This document shows, in pieces, positions 26,080 through 35,299 of a stretch of 52,766 nucleotides of DNA. Both the position numbers and the translations under genes were made by a program. The stretch is from NCBI RefSeq assembly GCF_900114135.1, contig NZ_FORY01000019.1:1-52766 (forward strand), written 5' to 3'. Each line of letters opens with the position of its first letter. Position 1 is the stretch's first letter. Below the pieces are notes generated by a model, which had not been told where the DNA came from, ran no database searches, and was given only the letters and a program-made list of their open reading frames with translations. The DNA comes from Celeribacter halophilus. GTDB taxonomy: Bacteria > Pseudomonadota > Alphaproteobacteria > Rhodobacterales > Rhodobacteraceae.

Positions 26080-27300
26080 ATGGCCGATACCTCTCTCCCA
26101 CATGACAGCGTCGATGTGCTGGTCTCCGGCGGCGGAATCGCCGGACTGATCGCAGCGGCGGCTTTCGGAGCCTCAGGTTTCAAAACCCTGATGGTTGACC
26201 CCACCCCGCCCGTTGTAACGGGCCACGAGGCCAGCTCGGACCTGCGCTCCACCGCCTTTTTGCGCCCCGCGCGTGACCTGTTCGAGAAGATCGGCATCTG
26301 GGAAGATCTTGCCCCTCATGCCACCCCCTTGGAAGCCCTGCGCATCGTGGACACCATATCCGGCGAGACCGGTCCCGAGATTCGCACAGAACGCCAGTTC
26401 GAAGGCCGCGAAAGCGCCGACGAACCCTTTGGCTGGAACTTTCTCAACTGGGTCATCCGCCGCGAACTGGCGCGTGCGGTGCCGGATATTGCCAATGTCG
26501 AACTGCGCTACGGTGTCGGCTTCAAAACCATGCTGACCCGCACCAACGAGGCACGTGTCACCCTCTCCGATGGCGCAACGGTCCGCGCAAAGCTCGTGGT
26601 CGCTGCCGATGGGCGCAATTCACCGGTGCGCGAAGCAGCGGGAATTGGCGTCAAAACCACGCGCTACGGACAAAAGTCACTCGCCTTCACCGCCACCCAT
26701 GAATTGCCGCATCACAATGTCTCTACCGAGATTTACCGCGAAGGCGGCCCCTTCACCATGGTGCCACTGCCCGACATCGACGGCAAACCGGCCTCTGCCA
26801 TCGTCTGGATGAACAAAGGCCCCTATGCGACCGAATTGTTGAACATGGAAGTCGACGCCTTCAACGCCACCATGACCGACCGTTCCGCCGGCTTGTATGG
26901 CTCACTAAAACTGGCCTCTGGTCGGGGTATTTTTCCGATCATTACACAACTGGCAGACCGCCTCTCCGGCGAGCGGGTAGCGGTGATTGCCGAGGCCGCG
27001 CATGTCTTGCCACCAATAGGGGCGCAGGGGCTGAACACCTCGCTCAATGATCTCGCGGAACTGCTGACGCTCTCGGAAAACCATCGCGGCGACCTTGGCG
27101 GGCAGGAAATGCTCGACGCCTTTGCCAAAACCCGTCACCGCGACATCGCCGCGCGCGCCAAAGTGGTGGATCTGTTCAACCGGGTTGTGCGCTCCGAAGA
27201 TGAAATCCTGCGCACGGTGCGCCTCTTGGGCCTCAAGGCCGTCCACGACCTGCGCCCCGTGCGGCGCAAGGTGATGAAAGCGGGGCTGGGGCCGATCTGA
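26080..27300 (+). CDS. UbiH/Coq6-family FAD-dependent monooxygenase
   Basis: Flavin hydroxylase of 406 aa, most like those acting on the aromatic ring of ubiquinone precursors. An FAD-binding GxGxxG motif is in VLVSGGGIAGL, the DG motif in AADGRNSPVREAAG, and the C-terminal FAD/substrate block in EAAHVLPPIGAQGLNTSLND. The start at 26080 is preceded by AAAGGAGA at the right distance; the frame is open upstream to 26002 without such a site. Which ring position it hydroxylates cannot be told from sequence. Confidence 0.9.
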   Translation: MADTSLPHDSVDVLVSGGGIAGLIAAAAFGASGFKTLMVDPTPPVVTGHEASSDLRSTAFLRPARDLFEKIGIWEDLAPHATPLEALRIVDTISGETGPEIRTERQFEGRESADEPFGWNFLNWVIRRELARAVPDIANVELRYGVGFKTMLTRTNEARVTLSDGATVRAKLVVAADGRNSPVREAAGIGVKTTRYGQKSLAFTATHELPHHNVSTEIYREGGPFTMVPLPDIDGKPASAIVWMNKGPYATELLNMEVDAFNATMTDRSAGLYGSLKLASGRGIFPIITQLADRLSGERVAVIAEAAHVLPPIGAQGLNTSLNDLAELLTLSENHRGDLGGQEMLDAFAKTRHRDIAARAKVVDLFNRVVRSEDEILRTVRLLGLKAVHDLRPVRRKVMKAGLGPI

Positions 27301-27329
27301 CGCCGAACGGTTTCATATCAAAGGAATAC

Positions 27330-27422
27330 CGTCTCCTTTGCTGCCCCAAATACTCAAAAGACACGTTTTGCCAAGTGGCCCGCGCCTATGAGTATTTATG
27401 TGCAGCAAAGGAAACAGGGACG
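27330..27422. repeat. Long imperfect inverted repeat between convergent genes
   Basis: CCTTTGCTGC (27335-27344) and AAATACTCA (27348-27356) are exactly matched in reverse by TGAGTATTT (27389-27397) and GCAGCAAAGG (27402-27411); the outer bases partly pair too. The loop is 32 bases. AAATACTCA recurs at 33349-33357, also in a convergent gap. It could be a dispersed repeat, a bidirectional terminator, or both. Confidence 0.6.
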
Positions 27423-27423
27423 C

Positions 27424-28554
27424 TTAACCCAGAACCGCGTCGAGAGCGGCCTCAAGCCGACCTACGGTTGCATCCACGTCATAGAGCTTATCAAGCCCGA
27501 ACAGCCCGAGCCGGAAGGTCGAGAAGCCCTCGCCCTCGTCGCATTGCAAAGGCACACCCGCCGCGATCTGAACGCCGTGGGCAGCAAAGGCCGCGCCGGT
27601 TTTGATCGCAGGGTCATCCGTGTAGCACACCACCACACCGGGGGCCGCCACACCCTCTGCTGCAACCGATTTGAAGCCGCGCTCTGCCAGCAACGCCCGC
27701 ACTCGGCGTCCCAACTCCCACTGCGCGTCCGAAAGCTTGGCAAAACCGTATGCTTTCGTCTCAAGCATCGCATCCCGAAAGGCACGCAGGGCATCTGTCG
27801 GCATGGTGGCGTGATAGGCGTGCCCCCCGCCCGTGTAGGCCTCCATGATCGTCAGCCATTTTCCCAGATCAATGGCAAAGGACGAGCTTTGGCGGGCTTT
27901 CACCACCTCAAGCGCTCGCTCGGAAAGCATAACGAGCCCCGCCGACGGTTGCGCGGACCAGCCTTTTTGCGGGGCCGAAATCAGGACATCAACGCCGGTC
28001 TCTTTCATATCCACCCAAGCACAGCCCGAGGCGATACAATCCAGCACCATCAGCCCGCCATGGGCGTGGACAGCTTCGGCCAGTTCGCCGATATAGGCGT
28101 CGGGCAGGATCATCCCCGAGGCTGTTTCCACATGCGGGGCAAAAACGGCGGCGGGTTTTGTTTCGTGAATTTTGGCGATGGCCTCTTCCAAAGGCGCAGG
28201 CAAGAACCCGGCATCCGGCTCATTGCCCACACGGCGGGCTTTCAGAACGGTCTGAGAGGCCGGAATATCACCTGCCTCGAAAATCTGGGACCAGCGGAAA
28301 GAAAAGAAGCCGTTGCGGATCACCATCACATCCTCGCCCTCTGCGATCTGACGCGCGACGGCCTCCATCGCATAGGTGCCGCCACCGGGCACCACCACGG
28401 CTGTATCCGCCGCGTAGACCTCGCAAAGCGTGTCGTGAATGTCCGTCATCACCTTTTGAAAGGTTTTCGACATATGGTTGAGGGAACGGTCGGTGAAGAC
28501 CACCGAAAACTCGAGCAATCCGTCAGGATCGATATCAGTGCGCAATGCGGTCAT
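27424..28554 (-). CDS. Class V aminotransferase (alanine/serine-glyoxylate type)
   Basis: PLP-dependent enzyme of 376 aa. The cofactor Lys is Lys197 in SAPQKGWSAQP, with Asp172 in MVLDCIASG holding the pyridine nitrogen. VVVPGGGTYAMEAVARQ and FAPHVETASGM are family blocks. The best match is alanine-glyoxylate or serine-glyoxylate aminotransferases, transferring an amino group to glyoxylate, but the substrate is not certain. GGAGG lies just before the start at 28554. Transcribed toward the UbiH-like gene, with the inverted repeat between them. Confidence 0.88.
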   Translation of the reverse strand: MTALRTDIDPDGLLEFSVVFTDRSLNHMSKTFQKVMTDIHDTLCEVYAADTAVVVPGGGTYAMEAVARQIAEGEDVMVIRNGFFSFRWSQIFEAGDIPASQTVLKARRVGNEPDAGFLPAPLEEAIAKIHETKPAAVFAPHVETASGMILPDAYIGELAEAVHAHGGLMVLDCIASGCAWVDMKETGVDVLISAPQKGWSAQPSAGLVMLSERALEVVKARQSSSFAIDLGKWLTIMEAYTGGGHAYHATMPTDALRAFRDAMLETKAYGFAKLSDAQWELGRRVRALLAERGFKSVAAEGVAAPGVVVCYTDDPAIKTGAAFAAHGVQIAAGVPLQCDEGEGFSTFRLGLFGLDKLYDVDATVGRLEAALDAVLG

Positions 28555-28743
28555 GGGGTCCTCCTTAAAGCGTTTCGCGAAATCCCGAGTGCATATTTTC
28601 TGGGCACGCGTGGCTGTGTCGGGCTCAAAAGAGCACCGGACGTTCGAAAAAACAAGGCGTTATATCGGAGCGACATGGCCTCCCGAAAATCGTAATTTCA
28701 GCGCGGGATCTGCGAGAAAATTCTGCCCACCTCACTCAGCCGG

Positions 28744-29532
28744 TCACTCTGTCGTGACGCTTTCTGACGTGACGCTTTGCGGCTCAAGTGCCGCCTCGAC
28801 ATCAAAGGCCAGATCGCCGCTGTCCGACACGGGGCGCGGCAAAGGCAAAGGAGAGCTTTTCAGCATGGGGCGGCAAAAGGGCTGGGCCGCAAGCCAGCGC
28901 CGCATGTCTTCGCGTTTGCGGGCGGAGTGAAACGGTCCCCAGTCAGCCGCGACGCCGCGCATACCCTGGCTGACCACCTGATCCCGCGCCACGGTTTTGT
29001 TCATAATCCGCACTGCACAGGACAGGTTCATCGCCCCGTCCTTGAGCGCCTCGCCCGTGCATGCCCGACAGTTGTAGTGCCGTGCGGTTGCAGGGGCGAT
29101 CTGCACCAACCCGAACCAGCGCCCGCCGCCACCAACCGCCGACTCCCGCCACGTACTTTCGTGATAGGACAAGGTGGACAACAGCCCTGCCCAGAACGCC
29201 GCGCGTCCGCTTTCGTCCTGCGTGGCATAGCCCGGACACCACGAAGATATGTCCTGAGGAACGGTTTTGATCAGGGTCTGGCCGTGACCCGCCACAGCTT
29301 TCATCGCCGCACGGGTCCATGCCGGCCCCTTGTTCTGGGACTTCCAGCGCAATTTCGGAATACGGATTTCATAGGGGCGCGGCTTGGGAATCACACTGAC
29401 GGTCAAGGGCGCGACCGGAGCCGACATGGTGGAGGCGGTTTCCGAGGCGGCGGCCTTTGTGCCTGTGCCCAGCCCTGCACTCAATGCCAAAGCCGCAGCC
29501 AGACCAACGATCCCGTTCGAACACCCCATCAC
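28744..29532 (-). CDS. Lytic transglycosylase (SLT domain), exported
   Basis: Periplasmic muramidase-like protein of 262 aa that would cleave glycan strands of peptidoglycan. A signal peptide spans about residues 1-30. The SLT domain has catalytic Glu125 in SYHESTWRES, then GGGGRWFGLVQIAPATARHY, with Cys pairs (CRACTGEA and nearby). A basic linker (EIRIPKLRWKSQNKGP) comes first, and the C-terminus is low complexity. The start may be ATG 29532 or 29529. The Glu-Ser-Thr motif and GLVQI are typical of family 1 transglycosylases. Confidence 0.85.
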   Translation of the reverse strand: MMGCSNGIVGLAAALALSAGLGTGTKAAASETASTMSAPVAPLTVSVIPKPRPYEIRIPKLRWKSQNKGPAWTRAAMKAVAGHGQTLIKTVPQDISSWCPGYATQDESGRAAFWAGLLSTLSYHESTWRESAVGGGGRWFGLVQIAPATARHYNCRACTGEALKDGAMNLSCAVRIMNKTVARDQVVSQGMRGVAADWGPFHSARKREDMRRWLAAQPFCRPMLKSSPLPLPRPVSDSGDLAFDVEAALEPQSVTSESVTTE

Positions 29533-29655
29533 AGCACACAGCCCTTCATAATTTCCCTATATATGCCCGTTCATCCCCCTCTTTGCAAAGCCCGCCCTCT
29601 TGCCCATCGGCCACAGAGCGCCTAGAACGCGGGAAAGTTCGACCAGATCAGGGAC

Positions 29656-31179
29656 ATGCCTATGCTCGACCATCTCGAATATGCCGCACCGAAGGTAAAA
29701 ACCATTGCAGGTGCGAAAGAGGATTGGGAACTCGTCATCGGGATGGAGATTCACGCGCAGGTTGCCTCCGAGGCAAAGCTTTTCTCCGGCGCCTCCACAC
29801 AATTCGGCAGCGAACCGAACTCAAACGTGTCTTTCGTTGATGCGGCCATGCCGGGCATGTTGCCGGTCATCAACGAATATTGCATCGAGCAAGCCGTGCG
29901 CACGGGGTTGGGCCTGAAAGCCGACATCAACCTGTTCTCCGCCTTTGACCGCAAGAACTATTTCTACCCGGACCTGCCGCAAGGCTACCAGATTTCACAG
30001 CTTTACCACCCGATCGTAGGCGAAGGTGAAGTGCTTGTGGACATGGAACCCGGTGTGGCGCGTCTCGTGCGGATCGAACGCATCCACCTTGAGCAGGACG
30101 CCGGCAAATCGATTCACGACATGGACCCCAATATGTCCTTCGTCGATCTCAACCGCACCGGTGTTGCGCTGATGGAGATCGTCTCACGCCCCGACATCCG
30201 CGGGCCTGAAGAAGCCGCCGCCTATGTCCTCAAACTGCGCCAGATCCTGCGCTATCTGGGCACCTGCGACGGCAACATGCAAAACGGCAACCTGCGCGCG
30301 GACGTGAACGTGTCGGTCTGCCGTCCCGGCCAATACGAGAAATATCAGGAAACGCAGGACTTCTCCCATCTCGGCACGCGCTGCGAGATCAAGAACATGA
30401 ACTCCACGCGGTTCATCCAGATGGCCATCGACTACGAGGCCCGTCGCCAGATCGCCATTCTCGAAGATGGCGGCGAGGTGGATCAAGAAACCCGACTGTA
30501 TGACGCGGCCAAGAACGAAACCCGTTCCATGCGCTCGAAAGAAGAAGCACATGACTACCGCTACTTCCCCTGCCCCGACCTCCTGCCGCTGGAGATCGAA
30601 CAGGAGTGGGTGGACGAGATCAAAAAGAGCCTGCCCGAACTGCCTGACGAGAAAAAGGCACGTTTCGTCAAAGACTTTGGCCTGTCCGAATATGACGCGG
30701 GCGTGCTGACCGCTGACACTGTGAATGCCGACTATTTTGAAAAAGTGGTCGCCACCGGTGAAGATGGCAAACTCTCTGCCAACTGGGTGATCAACGAATT
30801 GTTCGGTCGCCTGAAGAAAGACGACAAGGACATCGAAGATTGCCCCGTGACGCCCGAACAACTGGGCGAGATCGTCAAGCTGATCAAGGCGGATACGATT
30901 TCCGGCAAGATCGCGAAAGACCTGTTCGAGATCGTCTACACCGAAGGTGGCGATCCGGCGCAGATTGTCGAAGAGCGCGGCATGAAACAGGTGACGGATA
31001 CGGGTGCAATCGAGGCCGCCGTCGATGAAATCATCGCTGCCAACCCCGCGCAGGTCGAGAAGGCCAAAGCCAACCCGAAACTCGCGGGCTGGTTCGTGGG
31101 ACAGGTGATGAAAGCCACCCAAGGCAAGGCCAACCCGAAAGCGGTTGACGCGCTGGTGAAAGAAAAACTCGGGCTTTGA
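29656..31179 (+). CDS. gatB: Asp-tRNA(Asn)/Glu-tRNA(Gln) amidotransferase subunit B
   Basis: Kinase/tRNA-binding subunit (507 aa) of GatCAB, which converts misacylated Glu-tRNA(Gln) and Asp-tRNA(Asn) to the correct forms. Conserved blocks: [76 protein letters not shown] and the [12 protein letters not shown] segment. The C-terminal YqeY-type tail is present. gatA and gatC are not adjacent. A terminator follows. Confidence 0.97.
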   Translation: MPMLDHLEYAAPKVKTIAGAKEDWELVIGMEIHAQVASEAKLFSGASTQFGSEPNSNVSFVDAAMPGMLPVINEYCIEQAVRTGLGLKADINLFSAFDRKNYFYPDLPQGYQISQLYHPIVGEGEVLVDMEPGVARLVRIERIHLEQDAGKSIHDMDPNMSFVDLNRTGVALMEIVSRPDIRGPEEAAAYVLKLRQILRYLGTCDGNMQNGNLRADVNVSVCRPGQYEKYQETQDFSHLGTRCEIKNMNSTRFIQMAIDYEARRQIAILEDGGEVDQETRLYDAAKNETRSMRSKEEAHDYRYFPCPDLLPLEIEQEWVDEIKKSLPELPDEKKARFVKDFGLSEYDAGVLTADTVNADYFEKVVATGEDGKLSANWVINELFGRLKKDDKDIEDCPVTPEQLGEIVKLIKADTISGKIAKDLFEIVYTEGGDPAQIVEERGMKQVTDTGAIEAAVDEIIAANPAQVEKAKANPKLAGWFVGQVMKATQGKANPKAVDALVKEKLGL

Positions 31180-31196
31180 GCCGAAATTGATCCATC

Positions 31197-31221
31197 AAGC
31201 CGCCCCACGGGGCGGCTTTTT
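31197..31221 (+). terminator. Terminator after gatB
   Basis: AAGCCGCCCC-AC-GGGGCGGCTT with following T, about 18 bases after the stop and just before the next gene. Confidence 0.88.
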
Positions 31222-31236
31222 CATGTGAGCTTGTCC

Positions 31237-31722
31237 ATGCCGCTTCCCGCGCCACATATCTCCTCGCTCATAGAGGTTCGCCCGGACTGGGTAGATTACA
31301 ATGGCCATATCAACATGGCCTATTATGCCGTTATCATGGATCAGGGCGGAGACGAGATTTATCCGCATATCGGTCTGGGCGAAACCTACGCCAAGACCGC
31401 CCGCCACACGACCTACACGGCGGAAGTGCACATCTGCTACAAACGCGAGTTGAAACTGGGCGACCGCGTGCGGGTCCACACCCGGCTACTCGATTTCGAC
31501 GCCAAACGTATGGTGCTGTTCCACGAAATCCACCACGAAAACGGTTGGATCGCGGCCACGGCAGAAGAACTCCTTTTGCATATCGACATGTCAGGCCCGT
31601 GCGTCGTGCCCTTTCCGCCAGAGATATCCGTAAAACTCTCTGCACTTAAAGACTCACACAGTCACCTGCCCTCTCCCGCGCAAGCAGGTCGTTCCATCTC
31701 GCTCAAGAACAAAGCTGCGTGA
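31237..31722 (+). CDS. Thioesterase, 4-hydroxybenzoyl-CoA-type hotdog family
   Basis: Hotdog-fold thioesterase of 161 aa. RPDWVDYNGHINMAYYAVIMDQGGDE carries the Asp-x-x-Gly-His motif of this branch, and TAEVHICYKRELKLGDRVRVHTRL the second strand. Similar proteins occur in carnitine/betaine degradation, but no such genes are here, so the acyl-CoA substrate is unknown. Three in-frame starts exist (GTG 31225, TTG 31231, ATG 31237) and none has a strong ribosome site; ATG is chosen. The C-terminal tail is polar. Confidence 0.8.
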   Translation: MPLPAPHISSLIEVRPDWVDYNGHINMAYYAVIMDQGGDEIYPHIGLGETYAKTARHTTYTAEVHICYKRELKLGDRVRVHTRLLDFDAKRMVLFHEIHHENGWIAATAEELLLHIDMSGPCVVPFPPEISVKLSALKDSHSHLPSPAQAGRSISLKNKAA

Positions 31723-31813
31723 TCCTCCGCCGATGCCCGCGCACTTCCGGCGCATGCTATTGACGCGACCGGACACTGCGCTACACCATCCCCCAGAGCG
31801 CAAGGAGATCACG

Positions 31814-32233
31814 ATGCCCCGTTACGAATATCTGACCATTCCCGCACCGCGCAAAGGTGAGAAAGCCAAAGGGATCAAAACCTCCGAAGGCCGGATCGCG
31901 CAAGCCATGCAAAGCCTGCTGAATGCCAAAGGGGCAGAGGGATGGGAATATCTGCGCGCCGACCTTTTGCCTATGGAAGAACGTGCGGGGATCACCTCGA
32001 AAACCGTGAACTATCACACCGTTCTCGTCTTTCGCCGCGAAATGGATGAGGCGCGAGCCAGCCTGCGGACCGAAGAGACCACAGCCCCCGCCCGCAAATC
32101 CCTTGCCGCAGATCGGGACACTCCGCCGCCTTCTGTGCCCTTTCCGGCCAAAGCCGCAAAAGGCGCAGGGGCTGACGCGCGCAAGCTGGACCCTGACGTG
32201 GCCGACGAGATTGCCGAAGACCGCGAATCCTGA
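31814..32233 (+). CDS. DUF4177-type protein
   Basis: Soluble protein of 139 aa. The N-terminal 75 residues (MPRYEYLTIPAPRKGEKA, LNAKGAEGWEYLRADLLP, TVLVFRRE) match the DUF4177 pattern of small beta-sheet proteins with no known function. A disordered Ala/Pro-rich tail of about 60 residues follows. CAAGGAGAT precedes the start at 31814. Stop lies three bases before the convergent BolA stop. Confidence 0.75.
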   Translation: MPRYEYLTIPAPRKGEKAKGIKTSEGRIAQAMQSLLNAKGAEGWEYLRADLLPMEERAGITSKTVNYHTVLVFRREMDEARASLRTEETTAPARKSLAADRDTPPPSVPFPAKAAKGAGADARKLDPDVADEIAEDRES

Positions 32234-32236
32234 GCG

Positions 32237-32497
32237 TCACACGTCCAGATCCAGCGCCAGCGCGTGAATACGTGGCACCAGATCCCCCAGCGCCTTGTGC
32301 ACCATCCGGTGACGGGCGATGCGCGACTGTCCCTCAAACGCGGCGCTGCGAATCCTGACATTGAAGTGGGTCTCCCCACCCCCACCCGGATTGCCCGCAT
32401 GTCCGGCGTGTGCGGCACTGTCATCCACCACGATCAACTCAGTGGGCGCAAAGGCATTTTCCAAGCGTTCGCGCATTTCATCGGCAATTGTCATCAT
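32237..32497 (-). CDS. BolA-family protein
   Basis: Small cytosolic protein of 86 aa. The BolA fold is shown by RERLENAFAPTELIVVDDSAAHAGH, ETHFNVRIRSAAFEGQSRIARHRMV and VHKALGDLVPRIHALAL. BolA proteins pair with monothiol glutaredoxins in iron-sulfur traffic or act in stress regulation; which applies here is not shown. The start is either ATG at 32497 or the adjacent ATG at 32494, after an AAGGG-type site. A further upstream ATG at 32512 is possible. It lies divergent from the J-domain gene, a common neighbour in Rhodobacterales. Confidence 0.9.
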   Translation of the reverse strand: MMTIADEMRERLENAFAPTELIVVDDSAAHAGHAGNPGGGGETHFNVRIRSAAFEGQSRIARHRMVHKALGDLVPRIHALALDLDV

Positions 32498-32563
32498 CCA
32501 ACCCTTTTCCATTTGGCCATTCTCATCTAAAGTCCTGCGTCCGAGTCGAAAAGGTTGAGGCAG

Positions 32564-33199
32564 ATGGATAAGAAAGACCCCTTCGGTTTTGATATTTCGG
32601 TATCTTCCGCAAAAAAGAACAAACGCGGCGGCCGTAGAGGCATGTCTGGCGCGTTCGAAACCTCCAAACGCGTGTGCGAATGGGAGGGCTGTAACGAGCC
32701 GGGACAATACCGCGCACCGCGGTCGCCAGACCATCTGGACGAGTATAAATGGTTCTGCAAGGACCACGTGCGCGAATATAACCTGCAATGGAATTTCTTC
32801 GCCACCGCTACGGAAGAAGAAATGGACGCGGCCTACAAGTCGTCGCAGACCGGCGACCGCCCGACCAAGCCTTTCGGCAAGAAGTCGGTCGAACAACGCG
32901 CTTGGGAACGCCTTGGCATCGACGATGCCCATGAAGTTCTGGGAGAGAACGCCACGCGCAATCCGGGCAAAGGCGATCCGGGGGCTCCCACCCGCAAACT
33001 GCCCCCTGTCGAGCGTCAGGCTATCGAGATTCTGGAAGCCAAGGACCACTGGACCAAGGCCGAGATCAAGAAGCAATATCGCGCGCTCATCAAGGTGTTG
33101 CACCCGGATGTGAACGGCGGCGACCGCTCGCAAGAGGAACAGTTGCAACAGGTTGTCTGGGCATGGGACCAGCTCAAGGAAAGCCGCTGGTTCAAATAA
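32564..33199 (+). CDS. J-domain protein with C-terminal DnaJ domain
   Basis: Co-chaperone-like protein of 211 aa. The J domain is at the C-terminus (about residues 148-211): EILEAKDHWTKAEIKKQYRALIKVLHPDVNGGD with the HPD motif that stimulates Hsp70 ATPase. The N-terminal half carries Cys residues (CEWEGCNEPGQYRAP and WFCKDH), which may bind zinc. This N-terminal arrangement occurs in alphaproteobacterial DnaJ-like proteins of unknown client. The start at 32564 follows GAGG; TTG at 32555 is less likely. Confidence 0.9.
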   Translation: MDKKDPFGFDISVSSAKKNKRGGRRGMSGAFETSKRVCEWEGCNEPGQYRAPRSPDHLDEYKWFCKDHVREYNLQWNFFATATEEEMDAAYKSSQTGDRPTKPFGKKSVEQRAWERLGIDDAHEVLGENATRNPGKGDPGAPTRKLPPVERQAIEILEAKDHWTKAEIKKQYRALIKVLHPDVNGGDRSQEEQLQQVVWAWDQLKESRWFK

Positions 33200-33230
33200 G
33201 CGCCTTGCCTTCCCCTAAACAGTCACACAG

Positions 33231-33259
33231 AAAAAGCCCCGCCAAACAGCGGGGCTTTT
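33231..33259 (+). terminator. Terminator after the J-domain gene
   Basis: AAAAGCCCCGC-CAAACA-GCGGGGCTTTT, perfect stem, 32 bases beyond the stop. It also works on the opposite strand. Confidence 0.88.
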
Positions 33260-33374
33260 CGCTTGTTGAAAACCATGTCCTAAAAATCCTTCGCCCTTCA
33301 GCCCCTGCCATCCGCCACACGTCTTTGCATCCGGCTTTCTGATGGCGCAAATACTCAAGCGCGCACCCTACCGT

Positions 33375-34361
33375 TCAGTGGGCGTCCGAAGGTTTGCCCC
33401 GAACAGCGCGGATCAGCGGGTTGATGATCTTTGCCACAACGGGGATCAGGATCAGCCCATAGATCAGGCCGAAGATACCGTCGAAAAAGGCGGTGACGAA
33501 CCAGCCCGCGAAACTGGCAGCATCTGCAACAGAATGCGCCACAGCCTCGGTCGCAAGCTCGGCCATGTGGTGAATTTCTTCATAAGGATGATGCATCCCC
33601 AACTCATGCAGCCCGTGGATCACAATAGAGCCCCCGACCCAGATCATGGCCGCCGTGCCGACAATCATCAGAAGTTTCATCAGAGCCGGCATGAATTTCA
33701 CAATCCCCCGCCCCAAAGCACGAGTCACGGAAAGCTGTCCAACACGCGCCAGCCACAGGCCGAAGTCATCGGCTTTGACGATCAGGGCGACGCTGCCATA
33801 GACCACGACCGTGATGATAATCCCGGCAAGCCCCAAGGCCCCCGCCTGAAACCAGATCGACTGATCGGCGTCGAGTGCGGCCAGAATGATGGTCATGATC
33901 TCCGCCGAGAGAATGAAATCCGTTTTCACCGCCCCTGCGATCTTCTGTTCTTCGAGATGGGTCGGGTCGCCTTCTTCCGGCATATGCCCGTCCGCATGTA
34001 GCGCGTGAGGTTTAAACAGGTGATAGACCTTTTCGGCCCCTTCAAAACAAAGGTAGGATCCGCCCAGCATCAGCAAAGGCGTGATGAGCCACGGCGCAAA
34101 GCTGGCCAGAAGCAGCGCGAGCGGCAACAGGATCACCAGTTTGTTGCGAATAGAGCCAAGCGCGATCTTGCCCACAATCGGCAATTCCCGCGCAGGCGCG
34201 AAACCGTGGACATATTTCGGTGTCACGGCCGCATCGTCAATCACCGCGCCCGCGGCCTTGGCCGAGGCCTTGGCCGCCTGCCCTGCAATATCATCCACAT
34301 TGGCCGCCGCCACTTTCGCAATCCCTGCCACGTCGTCCAAAAGCGCCAGAAGGCCACTCAT
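33375..34361 (-). CDS. DUF808 / YedI-family membrane protein
   Basis: Inner-membrane protein of 328 aa. The N-terminal MSGLLALLDDVAGIAKVAAANVDD and the stretch VKTDFILSAEIMTIILAAL are typical of DUF808 (YedI) proteins. About six hydrophobic segments are seen, with a polar loop near residues 120-150. Physiological role unknown. Separated from the J-domain gene by a convergent gap that contains the AAATACTCA motif. Confidence 0.88.
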   Translation of the reverse strand: MSGLLALLDDVAGIAKVAAANVDDIAGQAAKASAKAAGAVIDDAAVTPKYVHGFAPARELPIVGKIALGSIRNKLVILLPLALLLASFAPWLITPLLMLGGSYLCFEGAEKVYHLFKPHALHADGHMPEEGDPTHLEEQKIAGAVKTDFILSAEIMTIILAALDADQSIWFQAGALGLAGIIITVVVYGSVALIVKADDFGLWLARVGQLSVTRALGRGIVKFMPALMKLLMIVGTAAMIWVGGSIVIHGLHELGMHHPYEEIHHMAELATEAVAHSVADAASFAGWFVTAFFDGIFGLIYGLILIPVVAKIINPLIRAVRGKPSDAH

Positions 34362-34432
34362 CCTGTTGTCCCCACTTAAATTTCACTGGCCCTATCTACT
34401 CACGAACCCCTACCGAGGCCAAGTGAAGACGA

Positions 34433-34464
34433 CAAAAAAGCGGGGTATGCACTGTGCACACCCC
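34433..34464 (-). terminator. Terminator after the fasciclin gene
   Basis: On the minus strand GGGGTGTGCA-CAG-TGCATACCCC (one G-T pair) runs into GCTTTTTT, about 40 bases beyond the fasciclin stop. Confidence 0.85.
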
Positions 34465-34503
34465 ACCAAAACACTCGTTAACAGACGCGAAGGCCCGAAA
34501 GGC

Positions 34504-35064
34504 TTACATCGCCGGAAGCAGAACCTTGTCGATCACATGGATCACGCCATTCGACTGGTCCACATCCGCAATGGTGACCGTGGCGGCATTACCCTGCTCG
34601 TCCTCGATCATCACCATGCTGTCCTTGACCATCGCCTTGAGCGTGCACCCGCCCACGGTCGGCACGTCATGCATACCGCCATCATCTTCGATCATACCGA
34701 CAAGAGCTTCGGACATCACATCGGCGGCGACCACATGGCAGGTCAGAATTTTGGTCAGCTGATCTTTGTTTTCAGGTTTCAGAAGCGTTTCGACCGTTCC
34801 TTCCGGCAGAGCGGCGAAGGCGTCGTTGGTCGGAGCAAACACGGTGAAAGGACCTTCGCCCGACAGGGTCTCGACAAGACCGGCGGCTTGCACAGCGGCC
34901 ACGAGCGTGGTGTGGTCGGCGGAGTTCACGGCGTTCTCGACGATATTTTTGTCAGCGAACATTTCAGCGCCGCCCACCATCGGGTTTTTCATCATGGAAT
35001 CATCGGCAAAAGCTGTGGTTGCAAGGATCGTGGCGGTGGCTGCGGCAAAAATTGTGCGTTTCAT
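34504..35064 (-). CDS. Fasciclin-domain exported protein
   Basis: Secreted or periplasmic protein of 186 aa. The signal peptide [20 protein letters not shown] is followed by one FAS1 domain: [51 protein letters not shown] and the C-terminal [13 protein letters not shown]. Two Cys (CHVV and GGCTL) could form a disulfide. FAS1 domains mediate adhesion or matrix contact. GGGAGATA precedes the ATG. Divergent from cobS. Confidence 0.93.
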   Translation of the reverse strand: MKRTIFAAATATILATTAFADDSMMKNPMVGGAEMFADKNIVENAVNSADHTTLVAAVQAAGLVETLSGEGPFTVFAPTNDAFAALPEGTVETLLKPENKDQLTKILTCHVVAADVMSEALVGMIEDDGGMHDVPTVGGCTLKAMVKDSMVMIEDEQGNAATVTIADVDQSNGVIHVIDKVLLPAM

Positions 35065-35149
35065 AAGTGTATCTCCCTTTCGGTCCTCAACCCAGTGTCG
35101 AGGTTATGAGGTCTACGGGCCGGATCACGGTGCGGATCACCTTTTTGTC

Positions 35150-35186
35150 CTCACGCCTCTTCACGCTGGCGTGAGTCTGTGCACAG
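35150..35186. promoter_or_regulatory. Two palindromes in the fasciclin/cobS divergent region
   Basis: CTCACGCC-N10-GGCGTGAG (35150-35175) and the perfect CTGTGCACAG (35177-35186) are side by side between divergent genes. They could be operators for either gene. No cobalamin riboswitch consensus is visible here. Confidence 0.3.
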
Positions 35187-35299
35187 CCCGCACACAGAGA
35201 ATGCACGTCTTCTCGGCGCTCTGCCTCTTGCACCTCTCGGCGCGATAGGGCACGAAGTCAGGTGAGTAATGAAATGCGATGAATAGAGCGGGCAATATC

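Noticed and set aside
35065-35299. Possible cobalamin riboswitch before cobS
   Set aside because: No B12-box-like consensus or long structured leader was seen; only two simple palindromes.
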